Source: Steroidobacteraceae bacterium (GTDB taxonomy: Bacteria; Pseudomonadota; Gammaproteobacteria; Steroidobacterales; Steroidobacteraceae). From it: 64,000 nt of DNA. The notes beneath the pieces were generated by a model, which did not search any database, was not told the origin of the DNA, and saw nothing but the letters and a program-made list of their open reading frames with translations. Shown piece by piece: positions 1-10,052 of this stretch. The stretch lies in NCBI GenBank assembly GCA_025458865.1, contig JALORP010000015.1, positions 32,183-96,182 on the forward strand, written 5' to 3'. The translations under genes and the position numbers were made by a program. Positions within the stretch are counted from its first letter, which is position 1, and every line of letters starts with the position of its first letter.

Positions 1-1028
1 CCAGGGCCGAGGCGAGCCGGCTGGTTCCGTCGAATCTCGAGGCGCACGCGCGGCGACCGAGGGCTCCCGGCCGCACGAGGCTCATGGCCGGCCACGCCGT
101 GCGCGAAGGAATCAGCGACGATCGCGCGCCTGCGCTCGAGCCATCCCGGGCGCGGGGGGGAGCGCGCATCCTCGAGCTGCAGGCCCAGTGCCCCTTCAGG
201 GCGTTCGCGGAACTGCGCCTCGGCGCGCGCGAACTCGACGAACCCGCGCCAGGCGTGGACCGGCGCGTCCGCGGACTCGCGCTGCACGCGGCCCTCGAGC
301 GGGCGTGGCGGGAGCTCGGCGACAGCGCGGCCCTGCTTTCGCTGGACGAAGCCGGCCGGGCCGCGATCGCGCGGCGCTGCGTCGCGGCCGCGCTGGAGCG
401 GGAACTGCCTGCGCAGACCCCGCCACGGCTGGCCCGGCTGGAGGCCGAATGGCAGGAGGCCGCCGTGGTGGCGCTGCTCGCCGCGGACGCCGAGCGCGAT
501 CCCTTCGAGGTGGTCGCGGTCGAAGAGGCGCTGCAGACGACCTTCGCCGGCGTGCCGCTCCGCCTGCGCGTGGACCGCATCGATCGCACGTCATCGGGCC
601 TCGTGCTCATCGATTACAAGACCGGCGCGCCCCGGCAGGCGCAGTGGCGCGGGGCGAGACCGGATGCGCCGCAGCTTCCGCTGTATGCCGTCGTGACCCC
701 TGGCGATGTCGCAGCCATCGCCTTCGTGGCCGTGCAGAACCAGGGTGCCCGTTACCTCGCCCTCGGCGAGCCGGACGCGGAGGTGCCGGGCCTCACGCCC
801 GCGGACCGCTTCAGGATCGCGGAAGACGGCGAGCAGGGCCTCGCATGGCCCGAGATCAAGGCCCGCTGGGCGGCGTGGCTGGAGCGGCTGCTCGAGCAGC
901 ACCGCGCGGGTGATGCGGCAGTGGATCCGAAGCAGCCGCAGACCTGCCGCCTGTGCCATCTCGGCACGCTCTGCCGGGTGGATCGTCGCGCCGTCGGTGA
1001 GGAGCCGGAGGCGAGTGACGATGCCTGA
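1..1028 (+). CDS. PD-(D/E)XK nuclease family protein, AddB-like DNA repair protein (C-terminal part, open at left edge)
   Basis: Frame 3 is open to the window edge. Contains CPFRAF, DYKTG nuclease core and a terminal C-x2-C-x5-C (CRLCHLGTLC) typical of Fe-S AddB-type nucleases. Confidence 0.8.
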   Translation, partial: RAEASRLVPSNLEAHARRPRAPGRTRLMAGHAVREGISDDRAPALEPSRARGGARILELQAQCPFRAFAELRLGARELDEPAPGVDRRVRGLALHAALERAWRELGDSAALLSLDEAGRAAIARRCVAAALERELPAQTPPRLARLEAEWQEAAVVALLAADAERDPFEVVAVEEALQTTFAGVPLRLRVDRIDRTSSGLVLIDYKTGAPRQAQWRGARPDAPQLPLYAVVTPGDVAAIAFVAVQNQGARYLALGEPDAEVPGLTPADRFRIAEDGEQGLAWPEIKARWAAWLERLLEQHRAGDAAVDPKQPQTCRLCHLGTLCRVDRRAVGEEPEASDDA

Positions 1029-4000
1029 TCCCGCGGCACAGGACGCTCGCGCGCGGCAGCGCGCCCTCGACCCGGAGCATTCCTTCGTCGTGCAGGCGCC
1101 GGCGGGATCCGGCAAGACGAGCCTGCTGACGCAGCGCTTCCTGCGGCTGCTCGCCTGCGTCGAGCGGCCCGAGGAAGTCGTCGCGATCACGTTCACGCGC
1201 AAGGCAGCCGCGGAAATGCGGCATCGCATCGTCGCCGCGCTCGCGTCCGCAGCCGCAGGTCCGCCTGCGGGGGACTCCGAGGCGGAGCGCCTGACCCACG
1301 GGCTCGCGGTCGAGGCGCTGGCCAACTCGCGGCGACGCGGCTGGGATCTCGAGCGTCACCCGTCGCGGCTGCACGTCCAGACGATCGACGGGTTCAACCA
1401 CTGGCTCGCGCGGCGAATGCCGCTCGCCGCTCGCATTGCGCTCTCGCCGGACCTTGCGGACGACGCGGCCTCGATCCACGCGCTGGCTGCGCGACGCCTG
1501 GTCGCGCGGCTGGAGGAGGAGGGCGAGGTCGCGGCCGCGCTCGCGCGCCTCGCTCGTTTGCTCGGGTACGACCCGGCGCGTCTCGCGGAAACCCTGGCCG
1601 GCATGCTCGGCAGACGCGAACTGTGGCTGCCGAAGGTGCTGGAACTCGCGCGGGGAGGGCGCGCGCGCGAGGAGATGGAGGGACTGCTGGCCGCGGCGCT
1701 CGAGCGCGAGCTGGCGTCCATCCGGGCCTGCCTGTCCGGCGGGCCCGCCGAGGCCGCGATCTTGCTGCTCTCCGAGGCGGCCGCAGCCGACCCCGGGGGT
1801 CCGCTGGCGCCACTGGCCGGCGTCTGCGCGCTGCCGCCGGCCTGCGCCGGCGCGGCCGAGGCATGGCGATGCCTCGCGGGTGCGCTGCTCACGAAGCAGG
1901 GCAGGCCGCGCGCGCGCCTCGACAAGAACACGGGTTTCCCGCCCGCGCTGCGAAAGCTCAAGGAGCAGTTGCTCGCATTGCTGCAGGCGCTCGCGGCCGA
2001 TGAAGCCGCGGTGGGTGCGCTCGCCGCCGTGGACAGGCTGCCGCCCGCGCGCTACACGGACGCGCAATGGCAGCTGGTGGAAGCCTTGCGGGCCATCCTG
2101 GTCCCGGCGGCGGCGGAGCTGCAGGCGGTGTTCGCCGAGCTGCGTCAGGTGGACCACGCGGCCGTCGCGGCCGCGGCCCGCAGCGCTCTGGGCGCCGAGG
2201 ACTCGCCGTCCGAACTCGCGCTGGCGCTGGAGTACCGCCTGCGTCACCTGCTGGTGGACGAGTACCAGGACACGGCGCCCGCGCAGGAGGCGCTGCTGCG
2301 GCGCCTGGTGGCGGGCTGGCAGCCCGGCGACGGCCACACCTTGTTCTGCGTCGGCGACCCGATGCAGTCCATCTACGGCTTCCGCGAAGCCGACGTCACG
2401 CTGTTCCTCGAGGCGCAGGTCCGCGGCATCGGGGGCGTGGCGCTCGAGCCGCTCGTGCTGGAGCGCAATTTCCGCTCGTGCCGCGCCATCGTGGACTGGG
2501 CGAACGCCGCGTTCGCCCGGCTCCTGCCGCAGCAGGAGGATTACGAACGCGGCGCCGTGCGCCACGCGCCGAGCGTTCCCACGCGCGACGATGAACCCGC
2601 GGCGGGCGTCACCGTCCATCCGGGGCTCGGCCCCGACGCGCAGCGCGACGCGGGGATCGTCGCGCGGCTCGCGGCAGAGGCGGTCGCGGAGATCCGGGCC
2701 CTCGAGTCGGCCGGGGAGGCGCGCAGCGTCGCCATACTGGTGCGCAGCCGCAGCTCGCTGCCGCCGGTCCTCGCGGCCCTGCGGCGGGCGGGCGTCGAGT
2801 ATCGCGGCGTGGAACTCGACAGCCTGGGCGAGCGTCCCGCGGTGCGCGACCTGCTCGCCCTGGCGCGGGCGCTGCTGCACCTGGGCGACAGGACGGCGTG
2901 GCTCGCGGTACTGAGGGCACCGTGGTGCGGGCTCGCGCTCGCGGACCTGCACGCCCTCTGCGAAGGCGATACCGAGACCACGGTGCTCGCGCTGCTGGAT
3001 CGGCGCCGGGCGGCGCTCAGCGAGGATGGCGCCGCCCGCATCGCCCGGGTCCTGCCGGTATTGCGCGACGCGCTCGACGACCTCGGCCGCGAACCGCTGG
3101 GATCGACGGTGCGCGCGGCGTGGCTGGCGCTCGGGGGGCCGGCCGTGGTGGACGATCCCTCCGACCTCGAGAACGCGAGCGCGTGCTTCGACGCGCTCGA
3201 CGACCTCGCCGCCGGGACGGACGGCCCGCCGGAGGCGTCGGCGGTGGAACGGGCGATCGAGGGACTCATGGCCTCGCCGGTCGGCAGCCCCGAGGCGCGC
3301 GTGCAGGTGATGACGATACACAAGGCCAAGGGGCTCGAGTTCGATACCGTGATCCTGCCGTCGCTGGAACGCGCCGTGCCCGCGGCCGACCGCCAGCTGC
3401 TGTACTGGGCGCCGGTGGCCGTCGCGCCGGGCAGGCGCGGCATCGTGCTGGCGAGCCGTGGCGACGAGCCTGCCGACCGCGGCGACGACCCGCTCGAGCG
3501 CTGGATGCGCAGGCTCGAGCGCGAGCGCTCGCGACTCGAGCTGGGCCGGCTGGCCTACGTGGCGGTTACGCGGGCGCGCCGGCGGCTGCACCTCGTGGGT
3601 GCGGCGCGCGTGGACGAGTCAGGGGAGGAAGGTCCTCAACTCGCCGCGCCGCGCGAAGACACGCTGCTGGGCGTGCTCTGGCCCGCCTTGCGGGATGCCT
3701 TCGAGACGGCGCTTGCCGGGGAGTCGGAGCCGGGCCGCGGGCACGCGGCGCCGGCCGAGAGGCCGCGCGCTTGCGCGCCGGCGCTGATGCGCCTGCCCGC
3801 GGGCTATGCACCGCCGCCGACGCCGGAAGGCCATGGGGGCGCGGGCTCCGTCGAGGCGCGCGGCAGGCCGGGTGCCGTCCGCCCCGAGTTCGACTGGGCC
3901 GGCGAACAGGCGCGGGCGGTGGGCGCGGTCGTGCACCGAGAACTCGAGCGCCTGGCGCGGGAGCGCTTGCCGGCCCGGGACTTGCCGCGCGCAAGCCGGC

Positions 4001-4482
4001 GCTGGCGCCTGGAGCTGCTGCGCGAAGGCCTGCCGGAGCAACTGCTGGCGCCGGCCGAGGCGCGCGTGACCGAGGCGCTATCGCGGGTCGCGGCGAGCGC
4101 GGTGGCGGCACGGCTGCTCGACCCGTCCGCGAGCGAGGCGGAAAGCGAGCTGGCGCTCACGGCGGAGCTCGACGGCGCGCTCGTCCGGGTGCGGATCGAC
4201 CGCAGTTTCGTGGACGAGGCGGGGGTGCGCTGGGTCGTGGACTGGAAGACGGGCGCTCATGCCGGCGGGAGCCTCGACCGGTTCCTCGCGCAGGAACTGG
4301 AGCGCTATTCGCCGCAGCTCGCGCTCTATTCGCGGGTGATGGCGCTGCACGACGGCCGGCCGCAGCGGCTCGGGCTCTACTTCCCGCTGCTCGACCGCTT
4401 CGTGGAATGGCCAGCCGGCGCGAGCGCGGCCTCCAGGAGCGACTCGAGCTCGCCCGGCGGCATGGGTCGCCCGCACAGGTAG
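1021..4482 (+). CDS. UvrD/AddA-like ATP-dependent helicase-nuclease
   Basis: Walker A AGSGKTSLL, VDEYQDTAPAQ, VGDPMQSIYGFREAD, MTIHKAKGLEFDTVILP, C-terminal DWKTG nuclease motif. ATG at 1021 overlaps the upstream stop. Confidence 0.9.
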   Translation: MPDPAAQDARARQRALDPEHSFVVQAPAGSGKTSLLTQRFLRLLACVERPEEVVAITFTRKAAAEMRHRIVAALASAAAGPPAGDSEAERLTHGLAVEALANSRRRGWDLERHPSRLHVQTIDGFNHWLARRMPLAARIALSPDLADDAASIHALAARRLVARLEEEGEVAAALARLARLLGYDPARLAETLAGMLGRRELWLPKVLELARGGRAREEMEGLLAAALERELASIRACLSGGPAEAAILLLSEAAAADPGGPLAPLAGVCALPPACAGAAEAWRCLAGALLTKQGRPRARLDKNTGFPPALRKLKEQLLALLQALAADEAAVGALAAVDRLPPARYTDAQWQLVEALRAILVPAAAELQAVFAELRQVDHAAVAAAARSALGAEDSPSELALALEYRLRHLLVDEYQDTAPAQEALLRRLVAGWQPGDGHTLFCVGDPMQSIYGFREADVTLFLEAQVRGIGGVALEPLVLERNFRSCRAIVDWANAAFARLLPQQEDYERGAVRHAPSVPTRDDEPAAGVTVHPGLGPDAQRDAGIVARLAAEAVAEIRALESAGEARSVAILVRSRSSLPPVLAALRRAGVEYRGVELDSLGERPAVRDLLALARALLHLGDRTAWLAVLRAPWCGLALADLHALCEGDTETTVLALLDRRRAALSEDGAARIARVLPVLRDALDDLGREPLGSTVRAAWLALGGPAVVDDPSDLENASACFDALDDLAAGTDGPPEASAVERAIEGLMASPVGSPEARVQVMTIHKAKGLEFDTVILPSLERAVPAADRQLLYWAPVAVAPGRRGIVLASRGDEPADRGDDPLERWMRRLERERSRLELGRLAYVAVTRARRRLHLVGAARVDESGEEGPQLAAPREDTLLGVLWPALRDAFETALAGESEPGRGHAAPAERPRACAPALMRLPAGYAPPPTPEGHGGAGSVEARGRPGAVRPEFDWAGEQARAVGAVVHRELERLARERLPARDLPRASRRWRLELLREGLPEQLLAPAEARVTEALSRVAASAVAARLLDPSASEAESELALTAELDGALVRVRIDRSFVDEAGVRWVVDWKTGAHAGGSLDRFLAQELERYSPQLALYSRVMALHDGRPQRLGLYFPLLDRFVEWPAGASAASRSDSSSPGGMGRPHR

Positions 4483-6572
4483 CCCTGCATCTCGTCGCAG
4501 CCGAGCCCGCGGAGGAATTCGATCTGCGCGGCGGTCTCGACGCCTTCTGCGACGACCCGCAAGCCGAGGTTGTGGCCCAGCGCGACGATGGTGCGGACGA
4601 TGGCGGCATCGTCCGCGTCATGGGTGACGTCGGCGACGAAGGAGCGGTCCACCTTGAGCCTGTGGACGGGAAACCGCTTGAGGTAGGCGAGACTCGAGTA
4701 GCCGGTCCCGAAGTCGTCTATCGCGATCTCGACACCGAGCCTCTGCAGCTGTCCGAGCGTATCCACCATGCGCGGCACGTCGTGCATGACCATGCCCTCG
4801 GTGATCTCGAGTTCCAGCTGTCCCGGCGCAAGCGCGGTTTCGCGGAGGATCTCGGCGACGACGTCCAGGAAGTCCGGCTGGCGCAGCTGTCGCGGAGACA
4901 CGTTGACCGAGACCAGCAGTGGGCCGAGCCCGCGGTCGCGCCACCGGCGGGCCTGGCGGCAGGCGTGCTCCAGCACCAGCCGCCCGATGGGAACGATCAG
5001 GCCGGTCTCCTCGGCCAGCGGGATGAAGCGTGAAGGCATCACCATGGCTTCGCCCGGGGGCTGCCAGCGGACCAGCGCCTCCGCCCCGTTCACCCGGCCG
5101 GTCGCCACGTCGAGGCGCGGCTGGTAGTGCACGACGAAATCACCGTTCTCCACCGCGCGGCGCAGCCGGCGCTCGGTCTGGATGCGCTCGGCCAGCTCGG
5201 CGCTGAGCTGGGGCGTGAAGAACTGCAGCGTGTTGCGCCCGCACTCCTTGGCGCGATACATGGCGGCGTCCGCGTTCTTGAGGAGGGTTTCGCTGTCCCG
5301 GCCGTTGTCCGGGAAGATCGCCACGCCGACGCTGCTGGTCACGTGGAACTCGCCGAATCGGCTGTTCCACGGCGCAGACAGCACCTCGAACACCCGGCCG
5401 GCCCGGGCCTGCACGTCGGCGAGGCTGTGAGCCCCGGCGATGACGATGACGAACTCGTCGCCGCCGAGACGGGCGACGGTGTCGCGCTCGCTCACGCAGG
5501 AACGCAGGCGGCCGGCCATCGCGACCAGCAGGTCGTCGCCGGCCTGGTGTCCGAGGCTGTCGTTGATGTACTTGAACCGGTCGAGGTCCACGAACACCAC
5601 GGCGAGGCAGCCCGGGCCGCCCGCGGTCGCGAGGATGCCCTGCTCGAGCCGCTGCCTTAGCAGCGAGCGATTCGCCAGCCCGGTCAGTTCGTCGTAGTTC
5701 GCCTGCTGCTCGATCCTTGCCTCGTAGCGCTTGCGCTCGGTGATGTCCTCGACGGTCCCCTCGTAATGCGATAGCGCGCCATCCTCGCCGCACACGGCGC
5801 GGGCATTCTCGGATATCCAGATCACGCTGCCGTCGCGCCGGAAAACCTGCGACTCGAACCCGACCACCGATCCCCGCGCGCGCACCCGGCGGATGAATTC
5901 CTCGCGGCGCCCGGGATCCACGTACAGCTGGGCGCGGATGTCCCGCAGCCCGGCGATCAGCTCGGGCGGGGAATCGAAGCCGTAGATCCGCGCGAGCGCC
6001 GGGTTGGCGTCGAGGTACTGGCCCTCCGGCGTGCTCCTGAAGATGCCCTCGATCGCGTTCTCGAACAGTCCGTGATAGCGCCTCTCCGCCGCCCGCAGCG
6101 CATGGAGCGCCTGCACCCGGGCGGTGACGTCCTGCACGATCCCTTCGATGGCGAGGAGGCGACGGTGGCGGTCGTAGAGCCCGACACCCCGCTCCCAGAC
6201 CCAGCGGATGGAGCCGTCCGCGTGGATCAGGCGGTACTCGATGTCGAAGCGTCGTTGCGCCGCGAGGGCCGCATGGATGCCAGAGCGGACACGCTCCCGA
6301 TCCTCGGGATGGGTGATCGATTCGTAGGACACGCGCTGGTTGAACAGCAGGTCCTGCGGCTGGTAGCCGGTGAGCCGCTCGCAGCCCTCGCTGACAAACT
6401 CCATCGTCCACTCGGCGTCGTCGAGGCAGCGGTAGACCATGCCGTCGAGGTTCCCGAGGAGGGTCTTCAACATGCGCGCGAACTCGCGCTGGTCACCGTC
6501 GCGCAGGGCGTCGGTGCCGGGCACCGGCGCCGCGTCGGGCGCGTGCCGTGGCTTGGGGAGCAGGCCGCTCAT
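4377..6572 (-). CDS. PAS-PAS-GGDEF-EAL diguanylate cyclase/phosphodiesterase
   Basis: Two PAS regions, RLGGDEFVIV, EALVRW, DDFGTGYSSLAYLKRFPVHRLKVDRSFV. Confidence 0.93.
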   Translation of the reverse strand: MSGLLPKPRHAPDAAPVPGTDALRDGDQREFARMLKTLLGNLDGMVYRCLDDAEWTMEFVSEGCERLTGYQPQDLLFNQRVSYESITHPEDRERVRSGIHAALAAQRRFDIEYRLIHADGSIRWVWERGVGLYDRHRRLLAIEGIVQDVTARVQALHALRAAERRYHGLFENAIEGIFRSTPEGQYLDANPALARIYGFDSPPELIAGLRDIRAQLYVDPGRREEFIRRVRARGSVVGFESQVFRRDGSVIWISENARAVCGEDGALSHYEGTVEDITERKRYEARIEQQANYDELTGLANRSLLRQRLEQGILATAGGPGCLAVVFVDLDRFKYINDSLGHQAGDDLLVAMAGRLRSCVSERDTVARLGGDEFVIVIAGAHSLADVQARAGRVFEVLSAPWNSRFGEFHVTSSVGVAIFPDNGRDSETLLKNADAAMYRAKECGRNTLQFFTPQLSAELAERIQTERRLRRAVENGDFVVHYQPRLDVATGRVNGAEALVRWQPPGEAMVMPSRFIPLAEETGLIVPIGRLVLEHACRQARRWRDRGLGPLLVSVNVSPRQLRQPDFLDVVAEILRETALAPGQLELEITEGMVMHDVPRMVDTLGQLQRLGVEIAIDDFGTGYSSLAYLKRFPVHRLKVDRSFVADVTHDADDAAIVRTIVALGHNLGLRVVAEGVETAAQIEFLRGLGCDEMQGYLCGRPMPPGELESLLEAALAPAGHSTKRSSSGK

Positions 6573-6702
6573 TCACGCCGTTAGCGGCCGGCCGCGCGGG
6601 TTCCTGAGGCGCGAGTTCACAGAATTGCCGGCGCACCATCGCGGTGCGCGCGGCCGGCATGGGGCAGGAGCCGCACGGCCGTGCCTACGCGGCACAGCGT
6701 CC

Positions 6703-7449
6703 CTAGAGGGTTCCCTCGATGGCGAAGCTGCGACGGCCGAGCGAGTCGGGCGGGCCGAGGTAGGCGAGCGCCTGCTGGACGCGCGGGTCGGCCCCGGGAG
6801 CCGTGGCCACCTCGCCACTCAGCAGGTACTGTCCGCGGGGGTCGAGGGTCAACGTGGCCCGCACGGTCAGGGCGCCGGTGCCGAGGTCGCGCAGGCGGCC
6901 GGCGATGCCCTCGGAGCCGACGCTGCCTTCGCCGAGCAGCAGTTCGAAGTCCCCAAGCCCGCCGCTGCCGGCATAGGGGGCGCTGAGGCCGCGGACGTGG
7001 ACCGTGCCTTCAGCCGCCACCGGCCGACCGTCGCGCAGTTCCAGGCGCGCCACGTCGAACTCCACCCTGCCGTTCCAGCCGCGGGGAGCCAGAAAGCCGT
7101 GGAGGTTCGAGATCGGAAGCGAACCCTTCAGGTCCGACAACAGCACGCGGCCCCCGGTGCGGACGGCGACGTCCAGCCCGACGGATGCGTCCGGCGGGCC
7201 GTACACGACGGCATAGTTCAGTTCGAGCAGCGGCAGGCGCCAGGGCCGGCTGGACCAGCGAACGGGACCGAGCGCGTGTCCCTTCCAGCTGGCATTGTCC
7301 ACGCTGCCGCGCCAGATGCTCCCGTGGAGGCCATCGAGCGCGAGGCCGGTGGGCAGGAAGCGCAATGCGACCGTCGCCGGCAGCAGGGCGACGAGGAACA
7401 GCAGGAACGCCGCGATTCCCGCGGCGGCGAGGACCGCAGGGCGGTTCAT
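6703..7449 (-). CDS. gspN: Type II secretion system protein N
   Basis: N-terminal TM segment and GspN-like LHGSIWRG; last gene of the gspG-N block. Confidence 0.8.
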   Translation of the reverse strand: MNRPAVLAAAGIAAFLLFLVALLPATVALRFLPTGLALDGLHGSIWRGSVDNASWKGHALGPVRWSSRPWRLPLLELNYAVVYGPPDASVGLDVAVRTGGRVLLSDLKGSLPISNLHGFLAPRGWNGRVEFDVARLELRDGRPVAAEGTVHVRGLSAPYAGSGGLGDFELLLGEGSVGSEGIAGRLRDLGTGALTVRATLTLDPRGQYLLSGEVATAPGADPRVQQALAYLGPPDSLGRRSFAIEGTL

Positions 7450-7916
7450 CAGGGGCCGCGCAGCACGATGCTGGCGTTCACCAGCCCCGCATTCTCGGTG
7501 CCGTCGACGCTCGCCGATTCCACGGACAGGCCCCGTTCCTGCTGGACGCGCGCCAGCCAGAGCACCAGCGTGTCGAAGGTCGCGGACTCGAACCGCACCC
7601 GCAGGCCGCCCCCGGCGGCCGGCTCCACCCCGGCGAGTGCGCCGCCGAGGCCGGCGTCGCGCGCGGTGCGGTCCACGAGCAGCGGCAGCGGCTCATCGCT
7701 GCGGGCTGCCGGCATGGCCTGAAGGCGCGGGGCGGCCGCCTGCATCCATGCCAGGTCGTCGCGCTTGCGCTCGACGCGCCGTTCCGCGGACGAGACGGCG
7801 GAGGAAAGCGCGGAGAGACCCCCGACGACCAGCAGGATCGCCGCGACGGCGGTTCCCCACAGCAAGACCTGGCGGTCCCGCGAAGAAAGGCCGGCGTACC
7901 AGGAGCTCAGGTTCAT
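7449..7916 (-). CDS. gspM: Type II secretion system protein M
   Basis: Short bitopic protein (WYAGLSSRDRQVLLWG) between gspL and gspN. Confidence 0.85.
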   Translation of the reverse strand: MNLSSWYAGLSSRDRQVLLWGTAVAAILLVVGGLSALSSAVSSAERRVERKRDDLAWMQAAAPRLQAMPAARSDEPLPLLVDRTARDAGLGGALAGVEPAAGGGLRVRFESATFDTLVLWLARVQQERGLSVESASVDGTENAGLVNASIVLRGP

Positions 7917-9124
7917 GTGGCCCCCGCGGGGCGGATGGACACGAGCCCGTCAACACCGCCCTCGCGAGGCACCGTCGACTGGACGTCGAAGCTGAGGCCG
8001 CGCTGGCCCACGGCCCGCGCGAGCTCACTGAGCGTCTCGCCGGTCGGCGCGAAGATGCGCAGGTCGAGCATGCGGTCGCGCCAGCCGAGGGAACGGATCT
8101 GGACGCCGCCGATGGCGACGAAGGCCTGCGAGAGCGCGTCGAGCCGGCCGAGCAGGCCGGATGGATCCGCGGCCGCGCCGGCGCCGAGCCGCTGAGACAT
8201 CTGCTGGCGAGGGTCCTCCATCGTCTGCACGTCCGGCATGGCCACGCGGAAAGTCTGCTCGATCGCGGCGTCGAGGCGGCGCTCCTCGTCCCGCAGCTTC
8301 ACGAGCTCGTAGACCGATGTGCCTGCGAGAAGCGCGACGAGCCCCGCCGCCAGCGCGGCCGGCAGGCGCCAGCGGCGCCACTGGGCGCCGAGGCCGCTGC
8401 GCGGCGCGAACGGGCCGCACATGAGCGACAGCGGCGGGCGGGCCAGGGCGCCGGCGGCGAACAGTGGCAGCGACCCGTCGGGGAGCAACTGAAGATCGAG
8501 GCTGCCGGTGACCTCCCGCAGGGCCTCGATCATGTTGCGCGAGCCTTCCCAGTCCTGCTGCGCGACATAGAGCTGTACGTGGCGGTCCTCGCCTTCGAGC
8601 CCGGCGAGCGCGAAGGCCTCGGTGAGCGGCTCGACGGACAACGCGAACGGGAGCCCCGCCGGCGGCTGCACCGTAAGCTGCCCGCCCTCGAGGACCACCA
8701 CGGTCTTGCCAGGATTCTCCGGAAGGCAGAGCGTTTCGCAGTACATCGCTTCCGGCGCGAGTCCCGCAGCCTCGAGCGACGCCAGCCAGCCCGTCATCCG
8801 CTCGCGCGGCACCGCGAGCACGCGCGCGCGTCCGTCCTCGGATTGCTTGCCCACAGCGAAGTGGAAGTCCTCGACGTCGCCTGCGAGCTGCTCCTCGAGT
8901 GCGAAAGGCGCCACCTGTGCGAGCCGGGCGCCTCGGGCGGGCAGTTCGGGCTCCGCCAGGGTCACGTCCGTGCCGGGGACCAGGGCGATGACGCGGCGCT
9001 CTGCGGCGAGCGGCGCGGCGTCGGCCACCGCGCCAGTCGAGACCGGCCCGAGACGCGCGCCGGAGGCATCGACGATGACCCACGACACGGGTTCGCCGAG
9101 GCGCAGGACGAGGATCTGGTTCAT
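7913..9124 (-). CDS. gspL: Type II secretion system protein L
   Basis: GspL-like cytoplasmic actin-like domain followed by TM and periplasmic region; synteny. Confidence 0.87.
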   Translation of the reverse strand: MNQILVLRLGEPVSWVIVDASGARLGPVSTGAVADAAPLAAERRVIALVPGTDVTLAEPELPARGARLAQVAPFALEEQLAGDVEDFHFAVGKQSEDGRARVLAVPRERMTGWLASLEAAGLAPEAMYCETLCLPENPGKTVVVLEGGQLTVQPPAGLPFALSVEPLTEAFALAGLEGEDRHVQLYVAQQDWEGSRNMIEALREVTGSLDLQLLPDGSLPLFAAGALARPPLSLMCGPFAPRSGLGAQWRRWRLPAALAAGLVALLAGTSVYELVKLRDEERRLDAAIEQTFRVAMPDVQTMEDPRQQMSQRLGAGAAADPSGLLGRLDALSQAFVAIGGVQIRSLGWRDRMLDLRIFAPTGETLSELARAVGQRGLSFDVQSTVPREGGVDGLVSIRPAGAT

Positions 9125-9128
9125 GGGG

Positions 9129-10052
9129 TCACTCGGTTCCGGAGGAGCGCAACACGGTTCTCACGCCGCCTGCCGCGTTGCGCTCCAGCAGACTGTACAG
9201 GGTGAGTTGCGAGGTGCCAATACTGACGACGGCGACGCTTCGAAACCAGCTGGAACTCTCGGCGACGACCTGCGCAAGCGCCTGGTACTGGTCGGCATCG
9301 AGGGTGGCCTGGAGGTCCGTCAGCAGCGGGAAGCAGCCCTCGGCTCGGTTCCGGGCGAGCGCCTCGGCGTCGCCGAAATCCGTGCCGCCCTCGACCAGCG
9401 CGGCGAGCACGAGCGGCGTCGCCGTGCACACGTTGATCCGCGTGCCCGCGGGCAACGCGGCCACGTGCGGCCGCAGGCGCGCGAAGTCGTCGAGCGTGAA
9501 CCCGGGCAGCGCGAGCATCTCCGAGGTCGAAGTCACCGGGCCGTTGGCGGCACGGTAGCCCGGAACCTGGCTCAGGTAGACGCCGTCCTCCGCGCCGTCC
9601 GGGAACCGCTCGACGGTGTCGGCATCGAGCCAATCGGCGAGGGCACCGGCGAAACGCTGGTCAACGCCCGCAAGCCGCAGCAGGCGCGAGAATCGCTCAA
9701 GGTTCGCCTCGTCCACGGTGCCGTCCGCGCGCAGCAGGTTGTTGAGGTTGAAGCGCCCCTGCATGTCCTCCAGCCCGCCCTCGATCGTGCCGCCGTCGAC
9801 GGGCAGTGGCGGGAGGGGCTGGGCCCAGGGCTCGTCGAGCTCGTCGCGCTGCGAATCCTGGAGGTCCTTGCGCAGGATCTCCGCCGCCCAGGCCTCGGCG
9901 CCCAGCGCGACGTGCCAACCCTGGTTGAGAGCGCCTATGCCCGCCGTGCGCCGAAGGTCGAGCGCGGCCTCGGTCCCGACACGCGCCGCGAGCACGGTCG
10001 CGATGGCGACGAGCACCACCGCGGTGATGAGGGCGACGCCGCGCTGCCTCAT
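9129..10052 (-). CDS. gspK: Type II secretion minor pseudopilin K
   Basis: MRQRGVALITAVVLVAIAT leader, DWLDAD and INVCTATPLVLAAL GspK motifs. Confidence 0.9.
   Translation of the reverse strand: MRQRGVALITAVVLVAIATVLAARVGTEAALDLRRTAGIGALNQGWHVALGAEAWAAEILRKDLQDSQRDELDEPWAQPLPPLPVDGGTIEGGLEDMQGRFNLNNLLRADGTVDEANLERFSRLLRLAGVDQRFAGALADWLDADTVERFPDGAEDGVYLSQVPGYRAANGPVTSTSEMLALPGFTLDDFARLRPHVAALPAGTRINVCTATPLVLAALVEGGTDFGDAEALARNRAEGCFPLLTDLQATLDADQYQALAQVVAESSSWFRSVAVVSIGTSQLTLYSLLERNAAGGVRTVLRSSGTE

Noticed and set aside
856-3591. 911-aa minus-strand ORF antisense to the AddA-like helicase
   Set aside because: High-GC shadow ORF with low-complexity Arg/Gln-rich translation and no family motifs, whereas the sense frame has complete helicase motifs.
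2898-5033. 711-aa plus-strand ORF spanning the helicase and EAL genes
   Set aside because: Arg/Ala/Gly-rich shadow frame crossing two real genes on opposite strands.
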